Shown here: positions 35,151-46,338 of the stretch, piece after piece
How the letters are laid out: the number at the start of each line of letters is the position of its first letter
Position numbering within the stretch: the stretch's first letter is position 1
NCBI GenBank assembly: GCA_023678885.1
Contig: CM042983.1
Coordinates: 26,084,279 to 26,148,278 of the forward strand
Direction: 5' to 3'
DNA: 64,000 bases
Source of the DNA: Pogostemon cablin
Taxonomy: Eukaryota; Streptophyta; Magnoliopsida; Lamiales; Lamiaceae
Made by a program: the position numbers and the translations under genes
The notes under the pieces: model-generated
What the model was told of the DNA's origin: nothing
Seen by the model: only the letters and a program-made list of their open reading frames with translations
Databases searched by the model: none

Positions 35151-36900
35151 CGGTGTGTATGGTGTAGTTAAAAGACAAAATAGAACTCCATAGGATATGG
35201 TTACTAATAAGAGAAATACTTAAGATTGCAGCTTATGGTCTCAATAAAGTTTTAATTAAAGTAGTTGTGAGAACTCTTTGAGTTTTACATGGTGATGTCC
35301 AACTAAGGTTAGATCATTGGGATCTACTAAAGAAAAATTGGACACAAATAGTTATTAGCTACTTTATTGATTATGAAAAAGATAAAATTTTATGATCCAA
35401 TTAATCGGATTATATTTGAGACGAGTAATACGGTATTCTGTGAGGATGTTGATTTGGGGGGAAGAGTAATATTAGAGACATTGTCCTTAAAGGGGAGTCG
35501 ATTCGATCCCCCCACTTATACTTTTAAAGAAATGGTGTAAAATCCAGAATCTCAAAAAGACAATGTCAATAATATTTAAGGAATAAAAAATTCAACAATC
35601 TCAAGAATTAATGTCACTAGGGAACCCTTTAGAGTTGGGAGAAAGACAATTTGGATGATTATGTAGTTTTCTCCTAAATAATGAGGACACTATGGATTAA
35701 TGGTAGAACATTCAAACAATGTTCATCAAACTATGCAAGGTCCAAATACTCGAAAGTGGGTTAATGCTATAAGTTATGAGTATAAATCAATACAAGATGA
35801 TTAGACTTGCATCTTGATAAAGGATTATACTCAAAATGGAAGGAAGACATTGTTTTAAGATAATCATGACATTAATAGCACATTTTAGTCTTGAATCAAA
35901 TTAGATGAATGTAAAGTAAGGGTTCTTTGATGGTAACATTAAAATGATCTCAATGATTTTAAGAACTTGAGGAAATCCATCTATGCATTCAAGTAAGTTT
36001 TTCCATAAAAGAATCACAAGTATCATCCTAAGGTAATTGTCTCATCTAGTTTTGAGACAAGTGTGGATGATTTTGTGATTCAGTGGGAGAATGTTTAAGT
36101 TAAATTAAGAGAAAAGTGCAGTCTCAATTAGGTGCCCTAAAGTTAAACTAAAGATTTAAAAAATGTAGAAATATTATATATGTTTTGACTGTTGGAAGTT
36201 GTTGTATGATGATGTCTGTACAAGATCTAATTTGACTTCTGTTGTTGGTGAATTAAGTAGACATTTAAGTAACTCTAGTATGGATCTTTATAAAGTTTTT
36301 ACAGAAAACTAAGGATAAAATGCTTGCACATCTAGGATCAGATTTGTTAGAGATCATAAGGAATTTTGATTTCGAGTTTGTTGGATGCCAATACAGTATA
36401 AGATCCACTTTAAACTAAGTGGGCTAGTCCACTTGGCCACCGGGCTCCTCACACAAGTGAGTGACTCGGGTTCGATTCCCATTGGGAACGAATAGGAGGG
36501 AGATATAAGGAGGCTTGGAGAATAAGGGTGTATGGAGACTTGGTGAACTAACTACTAATTATACTAACAACTGACTTTGCCTGATCAAAAAAAAAAGTAT
36601 AAGATCCACTTTAGGCTATATTTTTTGTTGGTTGGGAGAGCTGTACAAAAGCGTTAAGCAAACAATTGTAGCTCATTAACCATAACAACAGAAATAGTAG
36701 CATACTAAGGGGCATTCAAACATGAAATAAAGGTTGCGAAACTTTGTCACATAAAGTTTATTGTGACAGTTAGTTCACAGTAAAGTATTAACAACAAGAG
36801 TTCTTATAAGTCAAGCATATTGACATAGCATTCTTGGTTGTTAAAGAAAGTGTTTTGCGTGGATAAAATTTCAGTAGAGTATATTTTGATAGATTCCAAA
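35150..36900 (+). pseudogene. Decayed copia pol of copia-2 (integrase and RNase H remnants)
   Basis: Integrase remnant near 35158-35205: YGVVKRQNRTP, then a stop, then DMV. RNase H remnants near 36625-36700 (SWKSVKQTIVAH-like) and 36815-36853 (HIDIAFLVVKESV in one frame). Many stops and frameshifts separate them, and the SINE interrupts the region. Confidence 0.7.
36413..36595 (+). mobile_element. tRNA-derived SINE, 183 bp
   Basis: Pol III box A-like TAGTCCACTTGG (36425-36436) and a perfect box B GGTTCGATTCC (36469-36479), then a unique body and a 3' A run. An 18 bp target duplication AGTATAAGATCCACTTTA flanks it (36395-36412, 36596-36613), typical of LINE-assisted insertion. Confidence 0.95.
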
Positions 36901-37436
36901 TGAGGATCCGCCAATTATGTATTCAATGCCCAATTTTATGAGCTAGCTACTCATGTGGGTGTTATATAGTTTTAGAATACATTGGTTTAGTGGGAGTCTA
37001 TATTCATTGCTTTTTACAGTTTTCAAGACACTTTAATTTTGAGACACTTTAATTTTGAATAATTCAGTTTCTGCAGAATAAAGGTTAATGGTTTTGAATT
37101 CATTGTGAATTCACTAAAGTAATTTTATTTTGTAATATTTTACATTATGGATTGATATCACTAAAGTTTAAAGTTGGACTAGTTGGAAATAGACATGATG
37201 TTGATCACGTTGCATGTAATTTCCATACTACTCACCATATTTGATTTATGTCATTGAGTATATTGATATTGGTAATTATCGGGTTTTAACCACGATTTGT
37301 AATGTGGTGAATGCCGCGATAATTCCATATTAGTATATGAGATGGACCAGATTGTTAAGTATAGCCTGAAGATGAATAGCATAAATTTGCACAACTAAGG
37401 ACTCTTGATATAATTGCTTTTGAAAAAATACATAGT

Positions 37437-37449
37437 CCAAGTGGGAGAT
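37437..37449 (+). other. copia-2 polypurine tract
   Basis: CCAAGTGGGAGAT directly before the right LTR, the same type as in copia-1. Confidence 0.88.
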
Positions 37450-37898
37450 TGTTAGGAAATTTTTAATTTCCAATATAATCTAATTGTGGGCAATATATTA
37501 TTATGCAATTATATTAGCTATTCAATTATTTTATGGACTTAATTAAGTGATCCAATTAAGGTGTAAAGGTACATGAGCTATAATAATATTGATATGCATG
37601 AGTCAATTGAGTAGATACCCAATACGACGTGACTACGTGATTATGGGTGGTCTAGTCAAGTAGTATATAAAGGCTCCCGGTTATGGTTCCCAATACACTA
37701 AGTCGCACATGGTCTTCCATTCTCCCCATCGGGAGGGATTACTACGGTCCCATAAGAAATAAGGAGGCTCAGTTGAGGAATGCCATAATATCTATCGATC
37801 GTGTTCTGCCTAATTCTGGATTAAGGTACGCTTCCGCGTTACAGTTTGATCTCACTTTGTCATAATAGAGCTAAGGTTTCATGGATTTATTTTCAACA
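37450..37898 (+). repeat. copia-2 3' LTR, 449 bp
   Basis: TGTTAGGAAATTTTTAATTT to TTTTCAACA, followed by AATTG. TATATAAAGG at 37664-37673. It differs from the left LTR by scattered substitutions, a short indel near the start and absence of the MITE. Confidence 0.93.
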
Positions 37899-38866
37899 AA
37901 TTGTACCCTTTCTTTCCTGCCCCTCAATTCCCCTTCTATTCACGTTTTTATCGCATTTATAATTTGCTTTGTTGAAAAATGTTTTTATTGCTACCATCAA
38001 CCTCTTCTCCCTTATGTTACATAACCATGAGAGGAAAAAGATCGCATCTTACTATTAGATTTGATGAGGTTGATTATTATCTATTTTGAATAAAGCTATC
38101 AAGGATTGAAACATATTTTCCCCAGGAATAAACAGGAAGATTCCCTCTTCCCTTCTCTTCTATTAAATTTCAAGTAATACACAGACTTAAGAAGGGAGCG
38201 TTTGGTTAGTGGGTGTGGGGAGGGAGAATAGTAATGGAATGGTGAATGGTTGTTTATTTGAAGGGAATGAAAGTAGTACATTTAGAAACATAAGGTGATG
38301 TAACAATGAATATATGTGGTGGCGCCGGCGGCAGAGCTCTTAGAATAAATTGGGATGTAGATACGGTGATGGGGAGGAGATCAAGAGCATTTTTGTGGCT
38401 GCGGCGGCGTAGTGGTGGTTATATGCTCTTTCCCGGATTCAAATTCGGAAGAGCGGTTAGAATTGTCGATCCACGAATTTATAGTGGAAGAGATGGAAAC
38501 GACATAAGATTTTGAGTGAAAATGAAATTTTTGTTTGTATTGTAGAGGTTAGAACATTATAATATGATCATGGGCTTTGTAGATAAATCCTATGTTTTTC
38601 ATGTTCTTGATACTCAATTTTTAATAATAATAACAATAGATAAGAACTATAGTTCACAAATGAAATACACATTCTCATTTTTTTTATGTAATGAACGTAC
38701 ACATCAAACTAGTTTCAATAAATCAAAGTACAGCTGATAGAAAGATCAAAAAGAAAGAAAAAATAATAGTAATAAAATTACTCATTGAAGCTAAATAAAT
38801 AAACATGTACTTTATTGCTGTAGCAATAACTTGTTTTTTTTTAAAGAAAAACTATTATTAATATCA
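37899..38866. other. Host flank between copia-2 and the RNase H-like fragment
   Basis: AT-rich. A GC-rich island at 38306-38515 contains a 69-codon + frame (MNICGGAGGRALRINWDVDT...) that I do not recognise, with no supporting evidence for expression. GGGAGCGTTTGGTTAGTGGG near 38195 resembles the ends of common plant MITEs, but the partner was not found. Confidence 0.4.
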
Positions 38867-39325
38867 CTAGAATTCAGCCAGCACTGATTGACAAATGAAG
38901 CTGGGCATTACATCCCAAGTGAAATCACTAGCAACATTATGCTTAGCAAAACTAGCAAGACTATGTGCTACAAAATTGTGGGAGCGGGGCTGCCAAAAGA
39001 AATCTTTACATCTATGAGTTTGTGTCAAGCAAAACACATCTTGTAGAATAGGAGCACAAGCAGAAGGACATTCAATAGTTTTGTTTGCAGCATGAATAAC
39101 AGTGGCAACATCTCCAATAAATGAGTAATCAGGAAGATTCAGAGAGGATGCAAAATAAGCTGCTTCCCTTAGAGCTAGGAATTTTGCTGTTTGGGGGCAA
39201 TTTATCCCATAAAAAGTCTTCGCATTGCCCCGAAGAAACGAACCGTCCGATCCTTGAACAAAAATACCCACAGCAGCTTTTGAGTTGCTAAAAGAAATGG
39301 CACCATCAAAATGAATTTTGCATCC
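38867..39325 (-). pseudogene. RNase H-like (RVT_3-type) domain fragment, truncated by the gypsy insertion
   Basis: Open for 152 codons from the gypsy boundary to TAG: KIHFDGAISFSNSKAAVGIF, then ...ALREAAYFASSLNL, GDVATVIHAAN and FFWQPRSHNFVAHSLA. The FDGA Asp, the ALREA Glu and the GDVATV Asp fit the catalytic carboxylates of the plant RNase H-like domain found at the C-terminus of LINE-type polymerases and in many stand-alone copies. The N-terminal part is missing because the Tat element inserted immediately upstream (its LTR starts at 39326), so the rest may lie beyond the right end of the window. Confidence 0.75.
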
Positions 39326-40248
39326 TGTTGACGGCTGTTTTTTGGTCCGCTAATTAAGTATGTAATAGATTAACGTTTCAATTAGCTAGACCAAAAAATG
39401 AATACCATCAAACACGATCCCATCCGATTCACGACACATAAAGAGATTATCAAGGACCAAAAGCTCAATTCCCACAAAAGAACTCAACCAATTTTATTAC
39501 TCTCCTTTTAGAACAACCCTCTTTTTCTTCTTTCTTACAAGTGTAATGTCTAAAGTGAGTGCCCGTGTCTTGCCTATCTCTTGCGAGAGAGGCTATATAT
39601 ATCGTCTCTAAAACCCTAGAATCGAACCAATCGCCTGACGCCACCTGGATGAGGACAATCTGCCTTCAATGAACCCCCTGGTACACCGACCAGCTGCTTA
39701 GGGGAACCAGAGTGGTGTTTGCTGCTTTTCCAGGGATTTGCAGAGTGCTTCCGTCCTTTGATGGTCTCCTATTGGCCGTTGGAGCTGGGTGTGTCAGTCT
39801 GCTGTTGTCTTCTTGTAAAGATTGCTACCCCAGATATCTCCTCTTCCCGTTAGTGTTGTCTTCTAGCCTGCAGTACCTGTTTCCCACCATTAAGGAGCCT
39901 GTCCTTTCTTGCCGAGCTTTCGCTGCCTTCTTTAGGTCTTCAGCCCAGTTTGCTTTTAGGTGCTAGCGAGTCCTTCTGAAGTCTGAATCAAGAGGAGGGT
40001 GAGTGCCGAGGTGTCCTCCTGCCGAGGGTGGCTCTCGGTTTCGCATCTACTTGGTGGGCTCGTCTTTATCCGTTCTGGGATGGGCCTCCAGACTGCCATG
40101 CCCCCTTATTGGGCTATCTTAATTCCTTCTCTCACTCATTTCCTCTAGTTGGGCCGACAGAGGGGTTGGGCCTTCCTCATCAAGTATAATATATCTCATC
40201 GAGCCTCTTGGGCCTAACCAAAACATGGAGGATATAACACCCATAACA
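39326..40248 (-). repeat. Tat element 3' LTR (left), 923 bp
   Basis: TGTTGACGGCTG to CCATAACA on +. A TATATATAG on the minus strand near 39592-39600 is the likely TATA box. The left flank is CATCC; the matching duplicate would be beyond the window. Confidence 0.92.
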
Positions 40249-40767
40249 TTAGCCCCTCGAGCCTGAATAATTTCATGATTTGATATTGTTCAGGGTCGAC
40301 CCGTACTTGGCGTTTTATATCCCTAATGCCTCGGTGCTTACTATGTTAGGGTTCTTTCCCTCTCGTCTCCTTGTTATTCTCACATGTTGTCTTTCTTCCG
40401 ACATGCCCTCACCTTATTGGGTTGTCCACGCTGCTTTGAGATATTTTCGTTTCGGTAGGGGGGGTATTCCTGGTATTTGTGGTCTAACTGTTGGTTTGAA
40501 TTTTGAATTTTGAAACTTTATCTGACAGTACAATTTCCTCCTCATTGTTTCATCTTTTTTCTCCTCTCGATCCTGTTGGCGGTTACCCTTCCTTTTATTT
40601 GGTGTACTTATCCTCTTCCCTCAGGTACTACTCTTCTCCCTTCATCTTTTCTTTTCTTACTTCGATTGCTTCCTTTGGTGCCATTACATTTATTGCTGTC
40701 GCGGTTTAGGGCTCCTTTCTACCCTCTTTTCTCCCTCCATTTCAATTCCCTTTACGATTATTGCACT
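40249..40767. other. Tat element: PPT and spacer before antisense gene 1
   Basis: The minus strand at 40249-40265 reads CTCGAGGGGCTAA directly before the 3' LTR, the polypurine tract. The rest is pyrimidine-rich and presumably the 5' leader or promoter of the antisense gene starting at 40768. No gene. Confidence 0.6.
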
Positions 40768-43700
40768 ATGGCTGGCGAGGGTTCCTCTTTCTTACCCAGA
40801 TCTCCCGGGTCCCTTTTCCGTTCTACCGATTCTTCACTCGGTAGTTCTTGGTCGTCGTCGTCGTCATCATCACCCTCTTTGTCCTCAGAGAAGCGTTCTG
40901 GTCCTCCCTCCCCGTCTCTGGTTGCCTTTAATCAGCGGGTCACCAATTTTGTCTCTACCTTTAAACTGGAGGTCAATGCTGATCTTGCTGATTCTGGTCC
41001 CGGATTGTTAGGTCATCTCGGGAAACTTCCATTGTGGGATGAGGATATCCCCTTTTCTGCTATTGAGATCCCTTCGAGTCTTAACGACTCCTGGTTGCGG
41101 AGGAGCCCTATCATTGCTATTGGTAAATTTCAATGTGAGGAGGGTATCGACTTTTATCTTCCTTCTCCAGATGCCCGTATGTGTTATGCCCCTCCAAATG
41201 CCGTGGCGGCTTATGAACTACAGATTGAATTCGGTCTCAGGTTCCCTCTCCATCCTTGCCTCCGAGACATCTTTGACTTTTGGGGTATAGCCCCTGCTCA
41301 ATTGGCTCCTAATGGCTGGGCAACGCTGATGGGGGTATTGGTCCTTTTTCGTAAGAAAAAGTATTCCTTTCTGAGTACTGCGGAGATCAATTTCCTGTAC
41401 CGGTTGACCCCTAACCATCGGACCAAGGGGTATTACTATTTGGTGCCACGTCACACCAACCTTGTTGCTTCCCTGCCTAGTTCGATCAAGGGGTGGAAGG
41501 ATTCGTGGTTTTGGGTTCGTGGGTCATGGAGGGGGGCCGGTGTCTATGACCTTGGGGATCCCCAAAATCCTAGCGTTCTTCCCTGAAGTTTTTTCTTCAA
41601 GCCCGACCTTAGTGCGTGTATGTCTCCATTGATTCACTTTTGTGTTATATGGGATATTCTAATCTTTTTCTCTTTTACCTTGTGTAGTAGGAGAAACGTG
41701 TGCTATCGAGATGCTGTCGATTGGTTTTCAGAGAGCCTTCCGACGGGTCTGCAAACTTTCTGATAAAAAGCGTAGATATCAGTGGGTCCTCCGAGGGAAA
41801 AGCCTTTTTAAAGCCGGATTCACTACCACTTCCATAGCCATGCCAGGTAGCCTTTCCTTGAATATTTTCTTGATTAGGGGACACTTATCGTGTCATGTTC
41901 TTTTCCCTGTTGACTTCCTTTTGTCCTTTTGTTGTGCGTAGGGGAAGGAAAGCGTTTTCTGCCTGATGCTGCTCGCATGGATACTCTTCCCTCAGCTCGC
42001 CAACGGGCTGCGCTTTCTAAGGAAAAGAAGAAGACGCCTCAAACCTCTTCTTTGAAGACCTCCATGATCCCTCTCGCCGTGCAGCCCCTTATGGCTATAA
42101 GGGGGAAGAGACTTCGGGTATCGTCTCGAAAAGGTTGGAGTCCGATCTCATCCGGGCTCCTGTTGTAGGTGCCCAAGGGAAGGTGTCCAAGAAAGCCCCC
42201 CGAGCCCCGAAGTCAAAGAAAGGTGTGTCTGAGGCTCCAGCCCCTAAGCCCCTAGTTTCCAAACGAAAGTATAAATTGACAGATGATTCTTCCGAAGAGG
42301 ATACCCCTGATAGCGCTGCTCTTACTACGCGACCTCTGAAGAAAACCAGACCAGATGATGTGGGTGTTGTTGTTGGTGGCTCTCCTCTGGCTTCTCATGA
42401 GCCCACTGATGTTTGCGATATCAGTTCTTCTCCCTCTCCTCCGGCAACCTTTGTTCGATCTCCCTTTGTTACTTTTGGCTCCTCACATGATACCCCTCAA
42501 TCTGGCTCTCAGCGGATCCTTGGTAGTACTTCTTATGATCCAGCGCCTCTCTGCCCCACCACTAAGATGTGGCAGCATTATCGGGGAAAGACTCCTCTTC
42601 ACTTTTGGTCGCAAGGTAGTTCTTTCTCCAAGGGTATTCCTCCTGCTTTGCCATTGTCAGAGGACGCTACTCCGCTCCTCCCTGTAGATCCGGTGATTGA
42701 TCAGGAACTCTTATCAAAGTATGGTCACTTGGATGAGGCTGGGAAGACTTTCCTTCGAACCCAGGAGCTTCTTCTTGATGTCGACGCCCAGGCATGTTTA
42801 GCTCGTGCCGCCATCCTTCCTTTCAAGGGGTGTACTCGGGAACTCCTCGGACATATGGGGAGTACGTCCGCCAAGGATTCTCTTCATAGTATCTCTAGCT
42901 ATGCGGGGCGATTGGCTCTCCATGCCGTTAATGCCTTGCATCGTATTTCCGAGTTAGAAAGGAGTGATTCCCATTTGCAAAGCGAGATTACCTCGTTGTC
43001 TCAGAGGGTGAAGGATCATGAGAGGAAGTTGTCTGAGGCTGGTGCGGCTGAGGCTCTTATCCGGGGTCAGTTAAGGGTTGAGCAAGATAAACGGGCCGAG
43101 CTCCAAGGGACTTTTGATGTCCTCCGATCTAGGTATGACAGCCTGCTAGCTAGATCCGCAGAAGAGAAGAGTGCTTTAGAGCTCCGAAACCAGGTACTCT
43201 CAGAGGAAATGGCCGCTTTGAAAATTCAGCATCAGGAAGAAGCTACTGCGAGAGAGAGTCAGTTCCAGGCCGAACTATCTCGGATTCAGAATAATCTTCA
43301 GTCCTTCCAGCTATCCTCCGAGCAAGAACTTGAAAAAATGCGATTGGAGAAAAAGGCATCCGATGTTTCTCATGCTCATAAGGTTAAGTCGCTGGAGGAT
43401 ACTGTTGCCGAGGTCTTGGGGGAGCGTGATGCCGTTTATGCCGAGATGGAGCGAGCGAAAGATGCTCATGTTCTGGTAGATGCTGACAATTTGTACTACC
43501 AAGATTCATCCTCCCGAAGACCAGGATTCATTGTTTTTGCTCTAGTGCCTCCGCTTTCGCTCAAGCTTCTGCTCGGAAACCGTATCCTGATTGCCTTGAT
43601 GACATGCGTGCCGTTCTCCATCAAGCCATTAGTGAGGAGAGGATGCCTCCTGGGGAGACTTTAAAGGATGACATCGACTTCGGGGTTCTCGGTGAGTATT

Positions 43701-44155
43701 CTGACTTTATCACCGATGTCCCTAAAGATCCCTCCGATGGGTCTGAGGAGGTTGGGTCCGATGAGGAATTTGCAGAAGGTGCATTGAATTTCACTGTGGA
43801 TGATTTGGGAGTTGGGGGGCCCTCCGAAGCATCCCTTGCTGAATCTATGATGGGAGTTACCCCCGAGGTCCTCGTCGAGACTGTGCTTTCTGTTCCTGTT
43901 GCTACGTCAGCTCCCGTTCAAGTTGTTATTGCCGAGGCTTCGGTGACTCATCCTATCGAGGTTTCTGCCTCTCTTTCAATTCCACCAACTCTCGAGTCCG
44001 ATCTCGCGCTGGACTGTCCTACCGATGGTGATGTTCTTCCGAAGTCGACTATCGTCGATGCCAACTTGGGTGCTTCCGAAGACGTGGCGTCAAGGACTGA
44101 GGACCCACAGTCTACAAGGGTGGTTGATCCCGAAACCGCTTCGTCTGATCCCTGA
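40768..44155 (+). pseudogene. Antisense gene 1 of the Tat element: 'putative gypsy type transposon' domain plus coiled coil
   Basis: ATG at 40768 opens MAGEGSSFLPRSPGSLFRST and a Ser-rich stretch, then a domain including GLRFPLHPCLRDIFDFWGIA, PNGWATLMGVLVLF and WKDSWFWVRG, which I recognise as the plant-specific 'putative gypsy type transposon' family (PF04195). A TGA at 41584 breaks the frame near the end of exon 1 (donor about 41618). Exon 2 is about 41688-41846 and exon 3 starts at 41942 with matching phase (AMP-GEGKRFLPD). A frameshift near 42130 leads to a long basic then coiled-coil region (ELERSDSHLQSEITSLSQRV ...), and another shift near 43500-43600 leads to an acidic tail ending at 44155. 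The function of this family is unknown. Confidence 0.75.
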
Positions 44156-44778
44156 TGTGACCCCATTTCCATATATCGCATAAAGTATATTCCTCTATTG
44201 ATGATCCATTCTGTACCTCTCTTATACTGACCTTTAATTTCCAGTTGATATGATATTAGTTATTTTCTTTTTCGTTGTAATTCCGTGTTCCTTAATAACA
44301 TGTCCTCTTTTGGTTGTAACTCATTTATTCTTCCCTGAGGTATCCATCCCTCCCATTTTCAACAAGTGTATTGAGGGCGATTCAGTAATTTTACCTTCGA
44401 TTTTAAATACAACCGCCGTTTCCTATCGTGGGATGTCACGTCCCTTGCCAGGTTCGGCGTGTATCCATCTGGGCCCTTCCTTTTCCTTGGGAGTTGTAAG
44501 GTCTCTCGCTCCCAGCCTTTGGATCATAGCCGTTTTTTCGCTCCATAATCCCTAATGATGACAATATCTGCTACTCCTCCTCTTGTCAGACAACTTCTAT
44601 TTTGGTTTTTCAAAATTCAAATCTTTCATATCTTCCTCCTTTATTCCTGCTAATTCTTTTAACTGATTCATTTGATATCTCTGTGATTTCTCAAAATTTC
44701 TTTATCCCGGGTATTATCGAAGATCCATATTCCTTTTAGTCAAACCCTAGTTTTCGAATCCCCGTTCTCGATCCTCTA
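44156..44778. other. Spacer between the two antisense genes
   Basis: AT- and pyrimidine-rich with no convincing frame. It probably contains the 3' UTR of antisense gene 1 and the leader of antisense gene 2. Confidence 0.5.
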
Positions 44779-46338
44779 ATGTCTGGTGAAGGCACGCCAC
44801 CCCCCTGATATTCAGGAAGTTAATACTTCCGATGATTCGCCCGTGCGGCGTGTGCAGTCTGGTGCTTATAGTTCTAACCGACTTCGTCGGATGCCTCGCC
44901 CCAATCTGAGGGATTTGCCTACATCCTCTTCCTCCGGTGGTGATCCGGCTTCTGCCGCTTCTTCTAATAGGCCACCAGCTCCGGTGGTACCTGCCGTAGG
45001 CGCTGGCAGTGTTGCAATATTTGTTGACGCCGATTTGGGCACTATACTTCCTCTTAACGTGGGGGATTATCTTTTCGGACGTCGGGAGGTTAGTGATTTG
45101 GGGGCTATTCTCCAAGGTGTGGCCCAGGCTCTCTAATGGGTGTGGGACTCTAGACTGACTCCCGAGCGGCTAGGAGAAATCCATCGGCGATATGGCAACT
45201 CTAACGTGGTCTTTGAGTTCCCTTTGAGTGGAGTTCCCTTTTCCGAGCCCCCATCAGGTCGCACAGCGTTTAGTTATTCCCTCTTTCTAGCCGGCTTGCG
45301 TTTCCCTTTATCTCCGGTGGTTGGTTTGTTGTTGCAGCGATGGGATATGGCCATAAGCCAGTTATTACCTTCTTCTTGGCTGCGTTTGATATCTACCATG
45401 GCGTTGTTCCATGTGTTGGGTCACACTATTCGAGATCCGCTTGAGCTTGAGTTCCTTTTCCGATATGCAGTCTCTGGTCGTTCTGGGGGGTTTTACCACT
45501 TTCTCCCTCGCAATAACCATCATTTCGTCGGGGCCTCCGACGTGATTGGTCGAAGTTGGGAACAGGCATGGTTTTGGTTAAGCGGCGATTACCGTACCCG
45601 CGTCAATGGAGCCCCCCTTACTTTCCCTGTTCGGTTTCTTCCCTTAAATAAGTGTATGGCTTCTTCTTGTTTTCGAGTCCTTGTTCCTCTGTTTTCCGTT
45701 ATTCCTAATATTGCCCTTTGTGCAGGTCCGACCCCTCGTCCTCTTGGACAGCTGAGTGATGGCTTTCGCCGGGTGTATGAAATTCTATTTCGTGGGGGAA
45801 ACACTTATCAGGTCTCTCCGTTAGTCTCCGAGCCTATCTTAGTTTCAGCTGGTTTGTCTATCATCGGTCGGGGGGCGACCACCGGTATTATTCCTTCCTG
45901 GTCTTTTCTGCTTTTTCATGTTTCCTGATTTGACCCTTCTCCTTTGCTTCACAGGTGAACTTCGAAGTGCTCTTGTTCCGGTGGGATCAACCTCCTCAGT
46001 GGCTGGGCTGTCTTTGACTCCGTATAAGCATGTATATCAGTTCTCTGATGAGGACACTGATCCCGATTACTCCGCACGTTCCCCGTCCATTGACGATGAT
46101 GCCGCGATGGATGATTTATCTATTGGATCTGATGACATGAAGCTTGACGAAGACCTGTCGGTTACTCAGGTTACTGAGGGTAGGACCTTGCTTCCTTTAT
46201 CTCCGGTTCAGAGATGTCAGTCTCGCTCCTTCCTTATCTCACCCGAAGCCCCTGTTGGCCCCGGTGCTGACTCTGCTCCTGCCTCACTTCTTGGAAAAAG
46301 AGAAAGAAGCACTTATGAGGATGGGGGACCTTCTCGAC
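44779..46338 (+). pseudogene. Antisense gene 2 of the Tat element, 5' part, interrupted by an Athila-like insertion
   Basis: ATG at 44779 (MSGEGTP) is followed by a one-base shift in a run of C, then DIQEVNTSDDSPVRRVQSGA. A single in-frame TAA (45134-45136) separates it from LTPERLGEIHRRYGNSNVVF, FPLSGVPFSEPPSGRTAFSY, GLRFPLSPVVGLLLQRWDMA and WEQAWFWLSG. The arrangement matches antisense gene 1, so it is a diverged paralogue of the same PF04195-like family. Introns are likely at about 45652-45725 and 45913-45955 (acceptors TGTGCAG and CTTCACAG). The reading frame runs directly into the retrotransposon at 46339 and resumes after it. Confidence 0.75.

Noticed and set aside
36425..36500. Possible tRNA gene
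   Set aside because: Box A/B-like motifs are present, but the sequence does not fold as a tRNA and has an A-tail and an 18 bp target duplication, so it is a SINE.
38306..38515. 69-codon + frame MNICGGAGGRAL...
   Set aside because: GC-rich and open, but unrecognised and isolated; not enough evidence to call a gene.
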